Part shown: positions 51,262-64,000 of the stretch, in pieces | Layout: the number at the start of each line of letters is the position of its first letter | Numbering within the stretch: the first letter of the stretch is position 1 | NCBI GenBank assembly: GCA_013396525.1 | Contig: VWYX01000657.1 | Span: 1-64,000 of the forward strand | Length of the DNA: 64,000 nt | Direction: 5' to 3' | From: Chaetorhynchus papuensis | Lineage: Eukaryota > Chordata > Aves > Passeriformes > Rhipiduridae | Made by a program: the position numbers and the translations under genes | The notes under the pieces: generated by a model | The model's database searches: none | Seen by the model: the letters and a program-made list of their open reading frames with translations, nothing else | Told to the model about the DNA's origin: nothing

Positions 51262-51771
51262 ATGGCTGTGCCCTGTTGTGCTCAGGAGAGCACTAAGCTG
51301 GGAAAAGGGAGCCAAAGTCAAGTCCCTTGCTTATCTGAAGCAGTAATAGTAAAAACTCTCCTTTGTCACATTTATGAACACCAAACTACTTTCACAACTA
51401 ACCTAGGCCTTTCTTTGCCCCTTCCATCAAAGCCCTGCCTCTCTACAGCAAGGAAACAGCTGATTTATGGGGCTGCAGAAAAGCACAACTCGGCCCTAAT
51501 GATGCAGAGCTTGTTCAAGGTCAGAGGGGATGGTGAGGCAGAAATTGCTTCAAAACCTCTGTGTCCCCCACTCTGGGTTTTTGCTCTCCTAGGCTGGATT
51601 TTTAAACCCGATGACAATACAGTGGGATCATGCTTTAAGAAATCACCTCCAAAATGTACAAGCATTGTAGTAAAATGTCTGATACTCTTGCCAGCTGATG
51701 CACATTGTGAGCTAACTGGTGAGATGCTGAGGTCCCATGTACAAGTTTCCCAGAGATGTCAATGTGTTTAA
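51262..51771 (+). other. Unassigned 169-codon reading frame
   Basis: The longest gap-free ATG frame in the window. Its ATG at 51262 has a favourable context (A at -3, G at +4) and it ends with TAA at 51769-51771. It starts about 410 bases to the right of the CpG island. The product would be 169 residues with 12 cysteines, no signal peptide, no membrane segment that I would call and no recognisable domain. A frame of this length is near the limit of what chance gives in 64 kb of such sequence. There is no sign of codon bias. I report it because of its position, not because I believe it is a gene. Confidence 0.1.
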
Positions 51772-54700
51772 AGCAGGTTCAGGTCTTTGCTGCTTTCACA
51801 GGCTTAGTTTGGTAGGATGGCTTCATTTGCATTTAGCTGAAGGAAAACTAGGACTAAGGAAAAAATTTCATGTGGAATAGCTACTAAAGATAATAATTCT
51901 ACTAGTTCCCCAGTGCTGTTCATTGTCTTAAGGGAAAGTCAGGGGAAGAAAGAAGGAAATCCCTTAGCAGAATGAACAGTAAGAGAACCTAGCCTGTCTG
52001 CTGATAAAAACATTGATATTGATGGATTTACGGGATTGGCACAATCATGTTGTTTATCTGAAAATATGAAGAGCAATGTGAATCATGACAATTTCAAGGA
52101 AAAGACATATTTGAAAATGAACAAAAAGAAGGTATGTTTTAAAATGAACAACAGCATATGTTTATGTTTTCTTAAAAACAGCTTCAGGCCTTTTGTCAGT
52201 ATCCCATGACAAAACCAAGCATGAAACAACAGAAGAAAGCTTCTATATTTTAGATTTCCTTTAGAAGTGAGTCTGAAAGTACATGGGAATGCAGTGAGCA
52301 CTGCTTGGCAGAAAACATATCCGAGGTTCTGTTCTACCAGAGCTGCTTGTAATGCGTGAACTAGAAGGTTTGGTGGATTAAATGTAGATCTTCCCCATGT
52401 AGGGAACAGGCAACATGAACTTAGGTCCTTTTGATAAAATGCTAACTTTCTAAATATATACAGATATATTTAGGAGAGCCAGATGTAAGGTAATGATCTG
52501 TGTGTCCATTCAGAGGGTTTAACAAACAGGTACTTCAGAACAAATGAACACTTGTGTTGTGGGGGTTTTGTGTGTTAAAAGCCCACAAAATTTTAATCAC
52601 AGAAAAAATCATGCATTTTGATGTACTGACCCAAACTAAAGCAGTTAACATATACCCTAACAGCATGTTATTCTATGCCAGAGTTAATGCTATTATACAT
52701 ACCTACATCTAAGGCAAAATCTGTTTGTAAGCAACTACAGACTGAAATCATCCAATCCTGAACAGAATGTTGGAATAACAGCCCAGTTGAAAATCAAAAT
52801 ACATTATCTGGAAATACTTTAATAAAATCATTCATGAATTCTTCGCATATTTATTTCCCTTAGCACAGAGCAGCAATTACGAAAGCACAGAAGTATTTGT
52901 TTCTCTGCTCACTATAACTTAGATTTTGGTAAGTTTTACAAAAGGAAAGGTTTTCTCTTTTCCTTAGTTGGACATTTTTTCTCTAGGCAATATTCTCAAG
53001 TTTTATGTTTATACTAAGTAAAAGAATTCTTATGTGACACCATAAAGGTCTCATGTGCTTTGCAGACCTGTAAAGTCACAAATTGGAAAGTAATGTCCCT
53101 GTCTAACAGTACTGGCTGAACAACAGGAATTACCTTCAGGCATTCTGACTCTGCACAGCAAAGAAAAAATAACAAATCAGGGCAAGCTGGCAGCTCAGCA
53201 GCCCATTTACACTCTGTGGGGACTCGGCTGGCACTGATCAAGAAAAGGTGGCCTAAGACCTGTCCCTTGTGTAGAGCCAACATAAGCAGAGCTGCTGAGG
53301 AGGTGATAAAGCTTCCAACGTGGCACTGCCTTGAAAATGCACTGACTGCAGCTGCCACGGGAAATATCAGTCAGAAGTGTAAGGTGCTTGTAGGAGGGCT
53401 GGCTAATGAAGGCCTCTCATTAATCTCTTGCAGATGAATGATGTCTCTGCTACAATCTCACACGGGTCTTTAAGGAGCCAACTTGTCTTAGGTTTATTAT
53501 CCAGAGTACAAGAACCTGCACTGCACTCAGAGAAGCTGCCCCTGGAGATGCACTCCCTCTCTTCTTAGTGGAAGATGTCTTGATCTTCTCTAGCATAGCT
53601 AGAGGACAGGAGGAAACATCACAGAGGGAATCTGCTTCTCCTATGCAGTAACCTAGAGTTTTATAGTTCAAATAAAAATTCACCCCAGCTCTTTATATGG
53701 AAAACATATAAATGCTCGTGTCAGTAAGTACTGATTAAGCTTTTAAGAACTATGAGAGCTTTACTTGTGTATTTTATGTGCACAGATGTATTATTACAGC
53801 AATTAACAACAGCTTCAAGTCATGGCTGTGTACAGCAATTTCTCTGACAAATCCGTGCCAGTGCAGCAGTCTCCATGCTGCCCACTGAACAGAGGGACCG
53901 CTTCTGGAGTAAGGTACTGCCAGGGCTCAGCCATGGGATCAGAAACTCTTCCTGCTCTTGCACCCATTAAAAAATGTTTGGAAAAATACGGGTTCAGTTA
54001 TGATCTTTGTTTTCACCCGAACCTCATGACACTCATAACAGGTGAACACAGTCACGATGTCATTACAACAATACATTTTGAAAAAAATCACTTGTGCTGG
54101 TTAGTATTGTACCAAGGAACTAAGAAATATTGGCTCTGAGGCTGCCAGGAGTTGACCCTTTCAGTTTTCTTTGCTTTTGTTTCCAGTCATTGCTACTATT
54201 TTACACAAATGGAAATGCAACTGCATCAGCAAATCAATATTATGAAATCTTTAGAAACAATCATGCTCAAATATTTATTAATATTTTAAATTTAAATAAT
54301 TAAGTCTTAATTTTTTTTTTTACCTGCATACACAAATCTAACTGTGGGTGTATTGTTGCTGTTTCCTGGGTAATTGTCGGAAGTGATATGTGCTCATGTA
54401 ATAGAAAGTTACCAGAATGCACAGTCTTGTGCAGCAGCAGCTCCAGACTGTGGAACAATTTTTAGCCTGAGTTGGCACTATTATACCATGAGATGTTACT
54501 CCATAGTAACACAGTATGACCTGGAAAAAAAGGGCTGTTTGACCTGGCATTCCTGTCCCTGCTGTGGATGGATTATGGCACAGAGAGCTGCAGGCCTTGC
54601 CTCTTTGTTTACATGTATAGCCCAAGTCTGGATTTCTGTAAGAAGCTCAAAAAGCTCAGCACAGTTGTGCAGCTTCCTGCAGCCAAGGCTATCGTTCAGA

Positions 54701-57700
54701 AGACATGTTGTTTTGCCAATTTATTCAAAATGCATTTCCAAACCCTTTGTTTCACTGAGGGCAGTGAAATGTTAAGGCTGCCACTCAAATACTTACGCCT
54801 CTTAGAACAGAACCTACAAAATTATCCACTTTTTTGACACCCATACAATGTTTAACATCAGTGGGTTAAACCACAATTCCATTTTTTGGAATAATTTTAA
54901 TAAAGCATTATTCATGGGTGTGTTTCCATGATGGTCTCAGAAAGGGAAGCCAAGGGCTGCTATTAAAAATGTAAAGCATGGTGACTGTGCTTTAATACAC
55001 AATGCTTCAAGCTTCCCATGAAAATTTAACAATTTTTGGTGTTTCAAAGAAACATCTGACTTAACAAGTGCTCATGCCATTACTCACATGTATTTAAGTG
55101 TGTGACATTGTTGTCATCTCTTCTTCCGTTTCCACCCTCTGGAGAAGATAGCAGAGAAACAGGAAAATTCTCCAGAAATGTGTTTTAGTCCCTGCAGGCT
55201 GAGGACAAAACAAAGAAAAACACACAGTTCAAGACATGAAGTTATTCAAGAAAAGTTGTACTTTAAACCTCCTTCTGTCTCTTGCTACTTCAGTTGTTAC
55301 ACAGCAGCCCAAGATCAGAAGCAAATGGGAAACAGAGCCTGAGCCAGGCCATGTGTGCAGCTTAGAAAAGCAGGTTTGAGCTCAAAAGTAGGCAAACTCC
55401 TCAGACCTAAATAATGTATAAAAAAGTCTCAGCACCCCAGAAAATGATCAGGGGCCCAAGAAGCAGGTAATAGGATTCTGTACATTCTGACAGCAGCCTT
55501 TCCTCACAGGATATAAGAAATGAGCTTTCCTAGCAGACGGAGAGAAAGGAGGGGCACAGTTACATTCTCTTGTTAAGGAACCTTCTCCTAGAGAAGTAGT
55601 TTGACAGGTGGGTATCAGTTAACATAATTTACACATTTCTATAGCTTGGATAAGTGTAGGCTATTAGTGCAGGCTGATGGAACCTGTGTGACAAGAGGCT
55701 GCAAACTGAGAAAAGATGAAAGAAGTTTCGAGATGAAAGACCTACGGTATATGATGTGCAATTGACACCATTATTTCTATCACCTCTGTCCCCCAGCTCT
55801 TATAGATTAGGAGTGCAACACGACCTGCATCTAAATGTGAATATATTGAAAGAGCCATAGGCAGGAACCAGAGGAGCATTGAAATTGGACAAGTGTCTGA
55901 AGGCCACTTCAAAGAGTTTTACCCTACATAAGAAGAAAATTTGGTATTTTTTAGCCCGATATTTTTCCTCTTATGGTGCATTTGCACTTTAAGAAAGAAC
56001 TATTTCACCTCCCTTCTGTGCACTCACTTTATGAGGAGCAACAGCAGCAAATGTGGGAGATTACCTACTATATCTTGGGTATTATAACTCATTATTAAAA
56101 AACTGAAATTAAGATTTCATCCCAATTTCCATCAAAAATCATTACAACATGTTATTTTATTTTCCAGTTCTCTTGGAATGACTGAATCATTCCATTGGCC
56201 TGACTGGCTTTTTTATTCATCACCTTTAATACAGGTCTGGTTGGAAGCCCTCCTTTCCAAATATGTGTTTAGACTAAGTCAAAAATAATAACATAAACCC
56301 CACTGTAATTACTGTTTTTCTGTGTTCCCTTCTATACATTGGTATGTGGGGAAACCAGGACCCAACTCCATAAAAACTCCAATAAGTGGTTTTTTCTCCA
56401 GCCTCCCTGTCATTCTCTGACAGATTCATCTGTCTTGGACTGTGAGTCAAAAAGGACCCCTACTCGTACTCCAGATGTGAGTGAAATTTAGCTTTGCCTC
56501 CATTTCTTATTATTCAGCCGTATTTAGCAGTAAACCAGGTATATAATTTGCAGTTTTCTCTCAGTATCTGCAAGCCAAAAGGAATTCTTCCCAGTTCTGT
56601 GGCTGGATAGTTTTTAGTGAAAGGCCTTAGACAAGGTGAGTTGCATTTGCCTTTGGGGTAAGAGTAGCAGTAGTTTTCTACAATTATCTCAAGAATCAAA
56701 TAATAATCTTCTCCCCTTGTGGATGAATGTAAAAATAATCCTAGTCCAACTCTATCAAAAGTAGTATATTTAAAGCAGTATACGTTATTGGAGAAAAACA
56801 TAGGTAGTGAAGGAAAATAACTCTCTCTCTGAAGGTGAGATACCAATCTACCCTTGGTCTCTGTTTCTACCAGAAGCTATAGGAGCCTTGCAGCAAATCT
56901 ATTTCCACAGCAGGCATTCCATCAAACTTGTGCATTACACCTCTGAAGGTGCTTGTGAGGATCACCAAACACAGCTCTGGCTCAGAGAGGACAGCCCTAG
57001 TTAGTATTCTGTTTATAAACTGTTCTTTGAGCACAGATTGATTTTAAAGAAATGAGAAAAAGCCCAAATGAAAAATAGCAATGATTTCAAGCCAGATCAA
57101 TTGAAAGTAAAGGTTGAAAAATTCCTTTACCAGTCTGTCCACATATTTGTTGTCTGAAACAGTTCTCAAAGGAAAGAGCCAAATAAATAACTTTCTACCA
57201 TAGATTTGGGATTCCTATACAGAAAATTACTACAAGAAACAGGGACAGAAATGTTGGTCACAGGGGGTCAAATACATCCCTGTTCTAATTCTAGTGGAAC
57301 TATAACCTTATATTAGATCCACAGAATACAAACTTGTACAGATATTTCAGTAACAATTCAGCAGAAGATTTCATGAAAGAATAGTTATTTAACAAACATC
57401 AAGTGCAAGTGGTAACAACAGGGTTCAAACTGCCTCCAAGGATCTTCTGCAAAATAAATAAAACTATGTTAAGTCCCTGTTCAGAAGTAAATTCACATAT
57501 CTAGCTTCAGCTGATTAGTCTGTTAAGTAGCTTTTCACACTTGCAAATTCTCAGGAGCTTTGTTACATGGATCTGTCTGCACCTCTAGAAGCGAACGTGC
57601 AAAACAATTACAGGAGCATAGCCCAAATCAGCTAATCTGGTGTTCTGTAATGCCTTCAGCTCCAAGCATTAATTGCTCAGTGTTCTCTTCTCCAGAATAC

Positions 57701-60700
57701 ATTCACAAACAATTCTCCTGAGCCTGGAATTCCTTGCTGATTACCCCAGTGATATCCAATCCTGCTCTCCTATCATCTAGTTCTGTGATTCACCTCTATT
57801 ACTCCTACATGGCCAGTCTTTGCTGAAGACTGCCATCCTCTTGATCTAACCCAGACCCCACCCTCTCCTTCCCCAGGAGTCCAAACCACCATCATCTTTA
57901 TTCCAGAAAGTACTAAGTCTCAGGGAGGGGGGGAAAAAAGCAGCTCCCTGCAACAGAATTGTAGGCTGCCAAATATCTGCCAGAATGCAGGAATTGTGTT
58001 CCACAAGACCCAGGTGTGAGGCCAAGGTGACCCAATTACTCCGGGGAATGTTTTACCCAGTTGCTGGGGCTTTCACAGGTGCAGTCACAACCTCAACCAT
58101 TTATATAATCCAAACACAACCCTTCAACCCAAATAATGTTATCTCGTGGAACACTGACAGGAGAGTATCATCTGTCCTAGGGGTGAAACAAAGCAAGTAT
58201 GAAGTTCATACCACACGCTCTGGCTGATTTATACAGCTGCTCTGGACCATGGCTCCTGATCCGGGTGAATCTGCAGCGCTGAGGAAAGGTGTTAATGATC
58301 ACCTGCTAAAGCCGTAGCTCAGCTCTGCAGAAAGACGTGTTGATAATTTTGTGATGTCCTTGCAAACAGGCAAGTGTGACTCTGTAACTATGGCGAGCTC
58401 TTACAACACAGCACCTTTTAGAAAAGCACTGCTCATACACAGGCTGGTGTATCTAAAACCAAGACTATTTATAAGCACTCCTGCTTGTGCACACTAAAAC
58501 TGAGTGTTTAAACTAAGAAAATGCTATCATTTGTTCATATCATTTGTTTTTCCTTTGACAGAAAATTGACCAACCCCTCTGAAATTCCCAATAACTAGGC
58601 AGAGGGAAAAGGAAAACAAAAGCAGTGACACACAAATTTAGCTAAAAGAAAATGGTATTTTTTTGAACTTGCTTTCTGTCTCAGAGATTTTTAAATGAGC
58701 AAAATTGTTTCTTGATTAACAGATTCCTTAATAGATAAAATCTTTTAATATATTAGATGGTGGGAAATGATCTGGCAATACTTCTTTTTTGTCCTGACTT
58801 GAAGCTTTATTTATTGCTGCTGCACTAAAGTGATAGTTGTCTTAAAAATCTATTGCATGGGAAGAATGAGAAGTACAAAACTTATTTTTCATACAGCAAA
58901 AATAAACTCAAGCACAAAAGAGTGATGGAAAATGCACAAGATGTTTAGACAAGAACACCAGAGAGATCTTTGAGAAAAGACAATATATACAAAGAGCAAT
59001 AGTTCAAACTTCTTCTGACAGGTGGAGCTTTCTTGAGTTAAGATTCAACTTATCTTGGTGCTGTGATATTCAATCTCCCTGGGTGTTCTGTAGTTTTTCA
59101 GCTTTCTTGACCCCTACTTTGCAGAAAACCTCTATGGCCTGAGGTTGGCTCCATAATATGCTGCTGTACATAACAGTTTAATAATATGATAATACTTGCT
59201 TCTTTTATTGTGCTGTGAAAAAAGTCCTGGGTGTTTATCAGAAGTCGTCACAAGCTGAGTGACATGGTTTGGAGGCAGACAGAAAGAAAAAGTATCACAA
59301 AAAAAACCAGAATGTTTGGAAGTTTCAGTGGAGTTGGAGCAGTAATGACAGATGAGCCACTCACTATACTGTTTTCACCTTTTACTATCATTTTTGATTG
59401 TTATACTTTAATTTTTACAGTGAAAAAACTGTTTGTGAATCAGTCTGGCTGTGGTTTTTAAAGGACACTAGTGCAGCCCAAGATTGCTTATTGAACTGTT
59501 AAATCACTGATAGCACTTTTCAGTCCTTACTAGGTTTGGAACATTGTTGTCACCATCCGCAGTATTCTAAAACAAAAACAGGAGGTGTTCTACAGACAGC
59601 CTGTCAGTAGGGGCTGAGTGATTCAAATAATATGAAGTTTCCATCTTAAACATGCTTCTAAAATATTGGATGAGGTCTTAATCCCAGTGTTACCAGGCAA
59701 CATGTTTACAAAATCAAATGTGATTTCTATTCTCTGTGAATGTTGTGAATATTCTGAATTCCAGTCTGTCTCTTCCATTATTTGCCTGCTGTAATTACAC
59801 TCAATGTTTGTGCTCTGTACAGTTTAACAAAGTTTATTTCTGTCAGAGTTTCCTTTAGTACAAAGTTGAATCTACAATGAGAATTAAAGCATTTGAATAA
59901 ACATCTGCCTGGAACGACTGGGTAATAAATTAGCCCACTGATCCCATTTGGTGCCAAGACCAACAGCTTAAAAAGAATCCCAATAACATCACATTTTTAT
60001 AAAGGTAGAGCCCCCAGACCCAGGAAAGGCAAAGCCCACCTGGCCTAGCTGATGTACACATACTGCATAAAGAGTGAGCCTAGGCCCTCTTACACAAGGG
60101 CTTTTTTCTTTTTTTCTTTTTCTTTTAAATACCTATTTCAGATGAGGGATGAGTAGAAGAGGAGGTTACGTGTTTCCCACAACAATACAAGACATTGGTG
60201 AAAATTCTAGAGACTGAATGTAGACAATGCCCTCAATTTCAGAGCTGGGTAAATACTTCACTTTGAATTTTACTCTTCTTTTCCTGAAAAGACCATGTGT
60301 ATGTCAGCCAAACCTACAATTTTGCTGACCCAAAGTTGTTTCCATTTCTTTCAAAACATTTCATAATTGGAATCAATTTGCACGATTGCACGATTTTTCG
60401 CCACCCTACAAATAAACTGAGGAATAAATAACCATCATGTTTTCCTCAGTTTCAATCTACTGCATTAGTCACAAGCCTGGTCTTGATGTCTTATTCAATA
60501 AGCACTCATATTTCTACTTTTACTTAGGCCTGGCATACCAGCATGCCTGATTTGGCTTATTTTTAAGAAAAATCTTCCCTTTAAATGTGATTTTAAAGGA
60601 GAATCAGTCAACCCTGCATGTATGTAATGGTTCACAGCTTTTGTGGTTCTCTTTGAGAATGTATCAGACTGGAATAGCCCATGTAATATTCACTCTTTGT

Positions 60701-62437
60701 TCCCATTGTTCCTTTCAAACATGTCATGCGAATGAGAATAGTTTATTATTGATGCTGGCCCATTAAGGAGTCTGTTTTAAGCTTCCACTGGCAGTGGTAC
60801 ATCGAGGCCATGGAAAAAATGACAAGAGACCCATTTTCCTGTATTTGAGCTGCAGACAGTGCCCATTTTCTGAGCATCAGCCAATACCCCATCAGATCTC
60901 AGTGCTTTGCTTTCGATATCCCACACCTGTAGTTGGTGTATGAAAAAGAAATGCTCAGTTAATGATGAGGGCTCAAGCCACCAGTCAGGAGCAGATTGAA
61001 TGACTACAGTGCAAGATAATTTTTAATCAGATGGGGACATTAAACAAAAGTATCTGATTTGTGCATCTGCTCCTGTCCATGGAAACTTCACAGCATTCTA
61101 TGCCTGAATTTCATTTTTGCTGCCAAATCCATCTCAGTGTACTTGTCTTAATTTTTATTGAAGGTAATGGAAGTATAGTAGATACAAGTTGACACATCAT
61201 TTTTTCCTTCTATTTTAGTCATGACTACATATTTTAAACCTTTAGGCCAAAATATGGGATTTCTGTTTACTTCTAAAGGGCACAGACCTCTGCCATTTAA
61301 AGAACCAAATTGTGAAATTCAAACAAATTGAACTGGAATTCCATTTGGCTGCACTAAATCCAAACATTTTTAAAATTTATTTTCACAAAAAACACTGACA
61401 ATCTTTCCTAAATTTTTTCTGTTGCTGCCAGTTTAACATCACCACAGAACCTATGTGCTTATAAAACAAAGAACAACCAAAAAATCTCACAGTTCTTTTA
61501 AAAAAATCTGATCATCTATTTTCAAAGCATAAAAATCACAGAAAAAATTACAGATGTCTCATCTATTTTATGCTTAAGTGAAAATCAAAAATGTTGTTGC
61601 AATTATGATTTTATATTTTAACTATGAAAAAAATAAATAGGCTTAAAAAAAACATAAACTGCCTGAGTTATTAGAGTCTGGGAATTGCCTGCTGAGCCCA
61701 GGCAGTAATGTTTTCTAATGTGTGTGTCTGTATCAATATAATGACAGCACCACGCTTCAGATCAACTGGATACTAATTACAGATTTACCTGATAGACTGG
61801 AATGGCTCCCAGGAAGCTGTTGCACTCTACTTAGCAAATAAGTGATTCTTCTAAAAGCTGCAGAAGGACTTGCAATGTTAAATAATCTCATATGGATACC
61901 ATTTTATAACACACCTTCTTTAACCAAAAGTTTTGAGGAGGTTCAGCTGCCTCTGCAAAGAGGTGGCAGGGCCCTGGCAGGGGCTCAGAGCTCCAGACCC
62001 TGGGTTTACCTTGAATCCATGAGGCCCATTCACACAGAAGAGAGATTACAGCACTTGAAGTAGCTCCAAATTGTCAGCTCTTATGTCTCCTTGAACACTG
62101 AGAAAAGCAAGAATTCTCCATTTCAGGCACTATGAGAAGTAGGATACATCCATTAAAATTATGAAGCAGATTACTCAAAAAAAATCAAACCAAAACAAAA
62201 CCAAAACCCCCTCATTCTTCAAAGAACACGGGATTAAACTGTGGGCCTCATGACCATAAGAAATTGTGACAGTAAAAGGAACAAGTAGATTCAGAACAGA
62301 TGAGCACAGGGAATGCAGCCAACACACCTTTAATGGGGTTGGGATACATCTCACACTCACGAGCAATCTAAAACACTCAGTTTTTGAAAGAAGGAGGATG
62401 GGTTGATGGAATAATTGTCTTAAACACCCTTGGTACT
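51772..62437. other. Non-genic AT-rich sequence
   Basis: About 10.7 kb with no supported gene and no recognised transposon. A pyrimidine-rich acceptor ending in CTCTTGCAG at 53433 has no matching donor nearby. The part at 58020-58400 has somewhat more CpGs than average (about eight) but no other sign of a promoter. Frames of up to 133 codons (54374-54775) have no recognisable domain. An A/C-rich tract lies at 62177-62210. Confidence 0.6.
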
Positions 62438-62533
62438 CTGTAGCCATTTCTCACCTGCTTGCAGCAGCCCAGGCTGGTGCAGAGCCCACAGAGAGTGTGC
62501 TGCCTCCCCTGCACTGCATGATGCTGTGGGAAG
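62438..62533. other. GC-rich left flank of the assembly gap, with a minus-strand donor
   Basis: The 80 bases before the gap are markedly GC-richer than the surroundings. On the minus strand, GCAAGCAG followed by GTGAGAAATG (exon side ending at 62455) is a strong donor-like site. An exon or GC-rich element may therefore extend into the gap. I cannot name it. Confidence 0.3.
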
Positions 62534-62869
62534 NNNNNNNNNNNNNNNNNNNNNNNNNNNNNNNNNNNNNNNNNNNNNNNNNNNNNNNNNNNNNNNNNNN
62601 NNNNNNNNNNNNNNNNNNNNNNNNNNNNNNNNNNNNNNNNNNNNNNNNNNNNNNNNNNNNNNNNNNNNNNNNNNNNNNNNNNNNNNNNNNNNNNNNNNNN
62701 NNNNNNNNNNNNNNNNNNNNNNNNNNNNNNNNNNNNNNNNNNNNNNNNNNNNNNNNNNNNNNNNNNNNNNNNNNNNNNNNNNNNNNNNNNNNNNNNNNNN
62801 NNNNNNNNNNNNNNNNNNNNNNNNNNNNNNNNNNNNNNNNNNNNNNNNNNNNNNNNNNNNNNNNNNNNN
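62534..62869. other. Assembly gap (336 N)
   Basis: A run of N from 62534 to 62869. The true length and content are unknown. Any reading frame crossing it (for example 62420-62881 or 62430-62961) is an artefact. Confidence 0.99.
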
Positions 62870-64000
62870 TTGTTTACACAAACTTGGAAAGCCTTAGAGA
62901 AACATTAAAAAAGACAATTTTTAATGAACGCTCTCTGAAGAGGTTATTAATTTGTTCATGAGCTGTTACTAAAAATGTAATCAGTGGAGTGTAAAAAAGG
63001 TTTTATACTCAATGTAATTGCTTGCCTATAATGTAATAGTAATAATGAAAACACCTACAGTAAAGGCTTGTTAACTCAGTGTGGGATATATGATCCTGTT
63101 TGCAGTTTAAAGCACAAGAACTAGACACTTGCTTGTGCTCAGTACATCTTTCTGATTCAAAAGCACAGTAGCTTAATCAATTGTTCCCATCCCTTCTGGA
63201 AAATCAACACTTACAGTTCCTCTTATGAATCATCACTCTCCTTGTCTATCATTTAAAACAAATACGTTTTGCTGTTCTTTGATTGTTCTTGTCTTTCAGG
63301 TTTTCATGTCTGGGTAATAAAATGCACATCACTAATGACACTAAGTAGTTTCATAATTTCTGGTATATGTACCCTGGGCAAAGAAAGGAAAATTACACCA
63401 AAACAAATAAAAATGTAATATAAAATATACTACAGCCTATAAACTCTGTGTTCAGATTACATTGTGGACACATTCTTGTAATTTTCCTAGGCTGTTTAAT
63501 ACCTTGCTCTACAGATAAATCTGACATTCGCTTTTACATAATTTATATTGCATCCAACAGAGTAGCAAAAGCCATTGTGCTCTTCTGGATCTGAATTAAA
63601 ATCACCAAATATTGGGAGGAAAAAACGTGAGAATAACTGAAAAATTCTTAAAATGTGAAAGAATTTTCATAAGTATATGGTACTTCTTACTTTTTACGAA
63701 GCAGGGTGCTTTCCTGATATGTTACTCAGGAAAAGAAATAAAATTTACAATTGGCTAATGGTCTATAACTCATCACTACAGAGCAGATTCAGAGTGCTAA
63801 AGAGGATCTTATGCCTCCACGTGGAGATTTATTCAACAGAATTAATGTGAAAATGAGGTAGCATTCAACATCAGTAATTACAGGTCTGCTCGCTCATTTC
63901 GCCAGATCCTTCTGGGATCTGCTGCAGTGATTTTTCACTTCTGTTTTAAAAATGCATAGTAAAATGTGCTAATAAACATATGACAGTGAGGTGAGTCCAG
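62870..64000. other. Non-genic AT-rich sequence
   Basis: No supported gene. A good acceptor-like tract (gattgttcttgtctttcag, ending at 63299) has no convincing donor downstream. The window ends shortly after a donor-like GAG followed by GTGAGT (63989-63996). Neither is enough to call an exon. Confidence 0.65.

Noticed and set aside
53216..53437. Short frame with a CPLC motif suggestive of a zinc-binding fold
   Set aside because: There is only one CxxC-like unit (CPLC) and no regularly spaced partner cysteines or histidines; no RING or zinc-finger pattern is present.
54374..54775. 133-codon plus-strand frame rich in cysteine and serine
   Set aside because: No recognisable domain; the overlapping frame at 54568-54837 and a minus frame at 54338-54625 show that the region simply has few stops.
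60601..60930. Complex-looking sequence that could be a conserved non-coding element
   Set aside because: Conservation cannot be judged from one sequence, and no specific motif cluster sets it apart.
62420..62961. Three 153-155 codon frames across the gap
   Set aside because: They consist mostly of N and are artefacts.
1..64000. Endogenous retrovirus, LTR pair, tRNA, known microRNA, CRISPR array or bacterial operon
   Set aside because: I looked for paired long terminal repeats, tRNA-type primer-binding sites, tRNA B-box sequences, several well-known microRNA sequences, direct-repeat arrays and closely packed long frames, and found none. Solitary LTRs of bird-specific families could be missed without a repeat library.

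Overview
The window looks like a piece of a bird chromosome. The main evidence is five fragments of the CR1 retrotransposon. Three of them (ending near 1138, 6306 and 18846) carry the CR1 3' terminus, with the 'ggtcccttccaacc' block and an ATTCTATG-type tail that is typical of birds and other reptiles. The rest is AT-rich, CpG-poor DNA with few repeats, many stop codons in all six frames and a 336-base assembly gap (62534-62869). There are no operons, ribosome-binding sites, rRNA, tRNA, CRISPR arrays or prokaryotic gene spacing. I could not tell which bird, or which chromosome, from sequence alone.

I recognise no protein-coding gene. The longest gap-free reading frames (about 130-176 codons) are scattered on both strands, resemble no family I know, and are near what chance gives in 64 kb. 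The window is best read as intergenic or intronic DNA.

Layout: 1-19 kb is non-genic sequence with CR1 fragments at 1060-1138, 5608-6306 and 18481-18846, plus a small GC-richer patch at 9771-9992. 19-32 kb has a 77-bp tandem duplication (19975-20125), a reverse-strand CR1 stub (23183-23240), a 38-bp tandem duplication (26901-26976) and another CR1 3' stub (31974-32051). 32-50 kb is almost repeat-free. It contains two well-formed splice-site pairs: 38002-38123 on the minus strand and 48301-48473 on the plus strand. Between 50313 and 50850 lies the one clear CpG island, with about 35 CpGs in about 540 bases by hand count. From 51 to 64 kb I see no confident feature except the gap.

The most interesting signal is the CpG island. 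It is a candidate promoter in an otherwise gene-free window. A good minus-strand splice donor (50559) sits inside it, and a minus-strand exon-like segment lies 12.4 kb downstream at 38123-38002. These could be the first two exons of an unannotated transcript, probably a lncRNA or the 5' end of a gene running off the left side. This is inference and needs RNA data. I found no evidence of a novel multi-gene system.
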